From: Bugulina stolonifera | Lineage: Eukaryota > Bryozoa > Gymnolaemata > Cheilostomatida > Bugulidae | Direction of reading: 5' to 3' | Assembly (NCBI GenBank): GCA_935421135.1 | Contig: OW285194.1 | Location: forward strand, 15,275,376 to 15,339,375 | Length of the DNA stretch: 64,000 bases | Shown here: one piece after another, positions 58,666-64,000 of the stretch | Numbering within the stretch: the first letter of the stretch is position 1 | Layout: every line of letters begins with the position of its first letter | Notes under the pieces: generated by a model | What the model was told of the DNA's origin: nothing | The model's input: only the letters and a program-made list of their open reading frames with translations | The model's database searches: none | Program-made: the position numbers and the translations under genes

Positions 58666-60150
58666 TCTATGTCTCTGCTATTATTAATATTGTTTCATTT
58701 GCCAGTTGCCAGCTTTTTGTACAGGTGATGTTCTATCATATGAAATAATGTAGTCACGAATATTGCCCAGTGTTCTCATAAGATAATGGCTGGTTCAGAG
58801 CTACAGTCAGAATTACCTTCTTGTTCTTGTGAGAGTACAGCCGTGAACAGCAGATATAACTGGTGGCCAGACTTACCAAGTCTCCCTGATTTCCAACTAA
58901 AAATCTGGTACCCCACCCGAATCTCGCATGTGTACTTGGCAAGCCTGCTGGTGGCTGTGTAGTGGTCTACTCTCAACTGCTAATACAAATGTACTGAAGT
59001 GCAGAGTTTATTACAAAGCCGTACAAAAACTGGATAGATTGGTTTATTACACCAATGAGTGATCTCCCCTATGGTCTAACCAATTATAATGTACAATGGT
59101 CGTTTATTTTCTAAGTAATTGAACAATATTTGAGATGATATAAAAATAGAACATTATAATACTAATATAGTTAGTGTTAGTCTCTCGGTTTGGTTATAGT
59201 CTTGTGGTACATAATGATACAGTAGTATAACATTACAGAGTAAATATAACATAAGATAGTGTAAAAGGTGGCAGCAATGTTACTGTAAACCAACCAATAG
59301 CCATATACAAAATTAAAATGCCTCAAAAACATTTTGTTACGAAGAACTATTCCATGTAACTGTACAAGTTTGATTATAATGACTGAGAAATGTACATGGG
59401 AAAGAAAGGCTTGTATAAAATAAGTACGGTAACAGTTAGTAAACTGCATATGCCTGATAGCATATCTCCTAGTACAGCACAGCAAGCTAAACTATTTTGA
59501 TTTCCTTTCTATGTGTATAATATTATAGGCTGTGTTAGCCTATAAAAATTATTAAAAAATATTTACAGGTGTAATGTTAATATGCATAGATCTCTCCTGT
59601 AACTAAACTTAACCAGAGATCAATGTCTTGACTGACCAATCAAAGTAAAGTTCACATTTCATGTCCTTAGCTAGTTGCAGGAGTAAAGGGTGTAGCCTAT
59701 TTATATAAAAATACAAGCAGATATACCATAGGAGAACTGGTAGGATTTTAACATCTAGCTAGACCTAGACTAAAGTTGAGCAGGATTACATAGAAATGGG
59801 TAATATAGATCAAGGGTGTATAAAATATAGAACAAGCCTTTCTTATCCCACTGCTATGTTGTAGCAGGTGCCCTACACACACTGAGTACACCACTACGTT
59901 CTAGCAGGTGCCCTACACACAGGTATTGGAATAATAATAATATGCACAAACCGGGACTATAAGAATAACAATAATATACTTGATATGGGCTGTGTGTATC
60001 TAAACTGTGAGTCCGTAGGTGCAGCCTTCCCGTCACATGACTAGAAATACTCTACACTCTAACCAATCAGAAGACAGATTCCATGTGATCAGCCAATAGG
60101 AGTCTAAGAGTAAAATATTCTAGACTGAGAGTTGGTTATTAGGGTAGAGA
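58666..60150. other. Spacer between H3 and the CTDSPL2-like gene
   Basis: No coding exon is recognised; the short frames here are unconvincing. The part near 60150 is presumably the 3' UTR of the minus-strand phosphatase gene. Confidence 0.5.
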
Positions 60151-63100
60151 CTAGTGAGGGGCAGAGGGAGGTAGAGCCGCCTCTAGGAGTTCATGTAGTT
60201 TATATCTCTCACTAAGCCACGGCCTCACATCTTCCACATTCTACAAGCAGATAATGTAGAACAGTGGATAACCAAGTTATATTACACATAGTACTACTGC
60301 TACTGTGTTACTATGCAGTGTTGTAGTAAGGCCTACCATATTGTGTAACTTCTGTAGGAAAGGAACAAGCTTTATCAGCTCCGTATCTTCAGGATTGTCA
60401 AACCAGCTCTCTATAGGAATACCATTGTGTATCTACAAGTATGTGTACATGTATGTATATAATATAGTATATATCAGTGTGATATAGCTGTATATCTGTG
60501 GTGGTACAAGGTAGGTGTAGTGTAGCACACTTACATGGTAGCCAAACGCCTGAGGGGAGTTGTCTACTATTATAGTCTTGCTCAGCTCCCTGCCAAGTAT
60601 AGTCAAGTCTTTAATGTAGTTACTGTTCACACAGAGACAGTGTTCCCTGAACAGTCTATGTCTACAATATACACCACAAACCCCCCTTGACGAAAGATAA
60701 CTATTATAATAATGAGGCCTTCACAAGTCTCATTGCAATATTTGCTCACAGTTTGTACATTCTCCGTAAAGGGTACAGTATCTGCATCTATTCGTTGTGG
60801 TAGTGCATCTATTGCATTGAGGAGACAACTCCAGGATGGTCCCAAGGTCCTAGCACTACCAAGTCTTTGAATTCAATTTATAATAACTATGACAATGATA
60901 GCAGTGCATAGTAATAATAGGTATACCTGGTATCCAATTTAACAAAAGTAAGACAAATATAATATTAGTCATAATATTAGTATAACTATGTACATGTATA
61001 TTATTATCACGTTACTATAAGAATATTATGTAATAGAGGAGGAAGAGGCATACTTAATCCACTTCTTCTGAGGGTCTAACAAGTTGACCAGAGCATCAGC
61101 ATACACTTTCTTACTGGCTGTGAATAGAATGACTTCATACATCTTAGACACATGCTCCAGAAACTCCTGGTAGTAGGGGCGGGTCCTCACATACACCTAT
61201 CACACATATGAACACATTAGATGGACCTCAGTCTACGATGGACAATCACAGCTCCCATTCAGGGTGAACGCAACAGTAAGACGCACTGACGGGTCGATTT
61301 ATTGGCTCCCAAAATGTAATGGTAATTTCATCATATGAGATATCTAACAATAACAACAATATTTTATCACAATCTAGTCGTAGTAAACTTCAGGGTAGAC
61401 AATATTATATTCCGCAGCCTCAGTCACCTACCTCATAGTCTTCACCCTGGAAGAAGACGGGGAAGCTGAAGGAGGCCCCCGACAGTTTTTGTAGGCTGCA
61501 GTGGACCAGAGTCTCATCTAGATCGAGGACTAATGAGAACTTGGGGGTAGATCTTGTCTTGAGGGGTAATGCTGGTACTTTACTCCTTAGCACTGTGTCC
61601 AGGGGTGGCAGGGTTCGTATGAAGTAAAACCTGCGTGCAGTGAATAGTAAATGTCTACATACTGCATACACACTACAATGTATAGTTAGCTATCACCCCC
61701 CCCCTCCCCCTCTACATACACACTACTATGAAGTGTATAGTTAGCTACTTACGGGTCAATCACCCAATCGTCATACTCCTCGGCATCCTCACCGCTCTCT
61801 GGTTGATTCATGTCTACCTCATCATCTTCAACAGGGTAGAGGTCCACAGCTGACGTAGATACATCGTAACATACGTAGGGAGGACATATTGGTTCATCTA
61901 CCATGTCCCCAGCTTCATCATCTGTGTAACATGATAGTCATATAACATACATGAGAGTGGGATACCAATAGAGAGTATGTAGAACTGGGATTAGATGGAA
62001 GATGAACAAGAATTCACTACCTAGACGTGATAATAGTAGCCTACTGTGTAATGATAATAATTTATACAAGTAATATATTCATTACATGTACATGATGTAG
62101 TATGTTGGTATTATAGAAGGGGGTAAGATGATAATTATGTTGTTTATTGTTTACTACAGTGTGCCCTCCCTATCTGCCTGTCATCTTACAGGCCGAGTGA
62201 CAGCTGTGGTTACAGATATGACAAATAACAGAGTCAGTGGCCTTAGAGCTCCGAGGAGCGTATCAAACAGTGGAACAGGAGAGGGAGGTGTGTGGGTACA
62301 CAGGCTACACTAAGGCTAAACAACCTCAGGCATGTGACCAACTAATTGCATGTACATCTATGTACATACACACAGCAGTGATCTATTAATAGTTGCGGGA
62401 TGCAGGAGGACAACTCCAAATCTCACCACAATTTCCAACACACACAATATATTATATTACATTGTACATAATATAATATAGAGAGAGCGTACCCCCTACA
62501 CACGGTATCATAGTTATGTATAATAGCAGTGCACGCTATGATATACAGTATATAAATGGGAGTCGGACTGACCTGTGTTACAAACTGAGCTAGCTTCTCT
62601 TCCTAAGACAGGTGTAGCTGAGGGGCATATCTGTCTCAACCCTTTCACCTGTAATGCATCAAATGGTCTAGGTACTAGGTCTAAGTAGTAGGGCCTATAC
62701 AGTATACAGTGTGTACTATGATGATGTATTATACTACTACACTGTACATTAGAAGAAATAGGTATGATTAACTAATCAATAATTGACTGATATGATAAAT
62801 ACAATAGTATGTCCAGTCAATACAGGCAGTAGGCTATTGATGACATACTATTATATTATACTAATAGCTAGATAATTACACTACAGTGTGGGTGACAGAC
62901 AGCGGTGACAGTCTGTGTATGTGAGGTAACATGTACCACTGTAATACCACTGCAGTCAGTCCACCACTCACGGTAAACACATGTACCACACTGCAGTACA
63001 TAGACTAACCCTCACAGGAGTAAGAGAGTACATCGTCTGGGTTTGTAGCCCAGTAGAGGAGTAGTAGAGAAGTAGTAGGGAACTCACCTCATGCGCATTC

Positions 63101-63344
63101 CCTGCAGATATAAACACCTCATCATCCTGCTCCCCCTGGTGGGTAAGACGGCGATGGGAAGGGGAAGATGATTCACTGTTGTTACCCACTGAAGGCTGCC
63201 GGTTGAGCTGCTCTACAGGAGTGGGAATCTTGCTGGGTGTGACCGGCCGAGAGCCTCCATTTGAACTAGCCCCATCTGGGAATCTAAATGTGGGGGAAAA
63301 CAGCGAGCCGGTCTTGGCTGGCGACATTTCCCCATCGCAGAATT
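60151..63344 (-). CDS. CTDSPL2: CTDSPL2-like (SCP-family) protein phosphatase, 5' end unresolved
   Basis: Nine minus-strand exons are in frame for about 384 residues: 63344-63088, 62648-62573, 61921-61753, 61630-61432, 61196-61054, 60661-60535, 60432-60337, 60240-60151 and probably one more upstream, because 63344 begins in phase 1. The N-terminal part has a FSPTFRFP motif and acidic stretches. The catalytic HAD-type FCP/SCP domain begins with [20 protein letters not shown] and contains the DLDET nucleophile motif, then [50 protein letters not shown] and [20 protein letters not shown]. The order matches CTDSPL2 much better than the shorter CTDSP1/2. The family dephosphorylates phosphoserine on the RNA polymerase II tail or SMAD-type substrates in the nucleus. 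Confidence 0.88.
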
Positions 63345-64000
63345 CTAAAATATACAGCACATTATGATAATGGAATACCAGCTAGTAGTGAGCGTGTTGT
63401 TTACTAACTGCTCTAGTGTGTGGTAGTGACTAGACCTACATGTACATGAGAGTATCGGCTTACTAGGTAGCCATAGAAAACTGTTGTTGGCTGCAAACAA
63501 CTAGATAGAATTATTATACTTGGCAGTGGCATCAGCTGCATACTGCAATGGATACACAATCCCCAGGCCAGTGGTTTACACACAGTACTGTACTAACTAT
63601 ACAACTGCACTGGCATTGAAGTTGTATCGCATCCAATCCTCAAAATAGATGACTGGCATTGTGCCAAAAATCATCAATTCAATAGCATCGCAAACTAAAC
63701 TATGGGTTAGCACCTGATATCCAGATAATAACATTACTAGCCGACCGCAGTAGTATACGGTGTATACGATACTGTTGTAGCAAGCACACACTGACAATGA
63801 GTGGCCCACAAGCAGGTACCTACTGAATACTTGTAACACTTATATTAGCCACAACTACACACCTTTGTATCGGGTATGCATACCACACTCTGTTTGCACA
63901 GTACAAGACACTCCATAACAACTAAGACCATACTACTACATGTAGTACTACATCACAACTAACTACTACACCATAACTAGTACTAACTACTTGCTACTAG
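63345..64000. other. Upstream region of the CTDSPL2-like gene
   Basis: No sure exon. A first exon ending in phase 1 may lie here or beyond the window. The last 100 bases are rich in actacta and tacatgtag repeats. Confidence 0.4.

Overview
This window is animal nuclear DNA: AT-rich, with intron-containing genes that have GT-AG junctions, metazoan gene families, replication-dependent histone genes with 3' stem-loops, and a Polinton/Maverick element. Short introns, small gene spacing and many minisatellites suggest an invertebrate with a compact genome. A sponge would fit, but that is inference; no species can be named from the sequence. All exon maps below were assembled by eye from reading frames and splice signals.

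Layout. (1) 1-6750: a decayed LINE, then a UBXN1-like gene on + (11 exons). (2) 7385-22854: two tandem purple acid phosphatase genes on - with matching exon structure. A LINE sits in intron 1 of the downstream copy, a gutted Ty3/gypsy fragment lies between the genes, and a TIR element lies in the upstream copy. (3) 23428-28150: a four-exon gene on + of the SelW/MIEN1 thioredoxin-like family. It has an in-frame TGA in a CxxU motif, a C-terminal CaaX box, and a well-formed SECIS candidate in the 3' UTR, so it reads as a true selenoprotein gene. (4) 28606-45471: an SLC16-like MFS transporter gene on -, whose third intron was enlarged to about 13 kb by a 10,762-bp Polinton. (5) 32456-43217: the Polinton, with a 6-bp target-site duplication (AACATG), 723-bp GC-rich inverted repeats, packaging ATPase, integrase, minor and major capsid proteins, adenain-type protease, and several small proteins. 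No DNA polymerase B gene is present. A roughly 750-bp array of 31-bp repeats that flips orientation at its centre sits near the right end. (6) 48729-54606: a PHF7/G2E3-like gene on + with extended-PHD zinc fingers, carrying a nested profilin-like gene on - in one intron. (7) 55212-58639: a histone cluster, H2B(-) H2A(+) H4(-) H3(+), each with a 3' stem-loop. (8) 60151-63344: a CTDSPL2-like phosphatase gene on -, with its 5' end not resolved.

The two most notable systems are the polymerase-less but otherwise intact Polinton with its giant palindromic array, and the selenocysteine-containing, prenylation-motif protein that ordinary gene callers would truncate.
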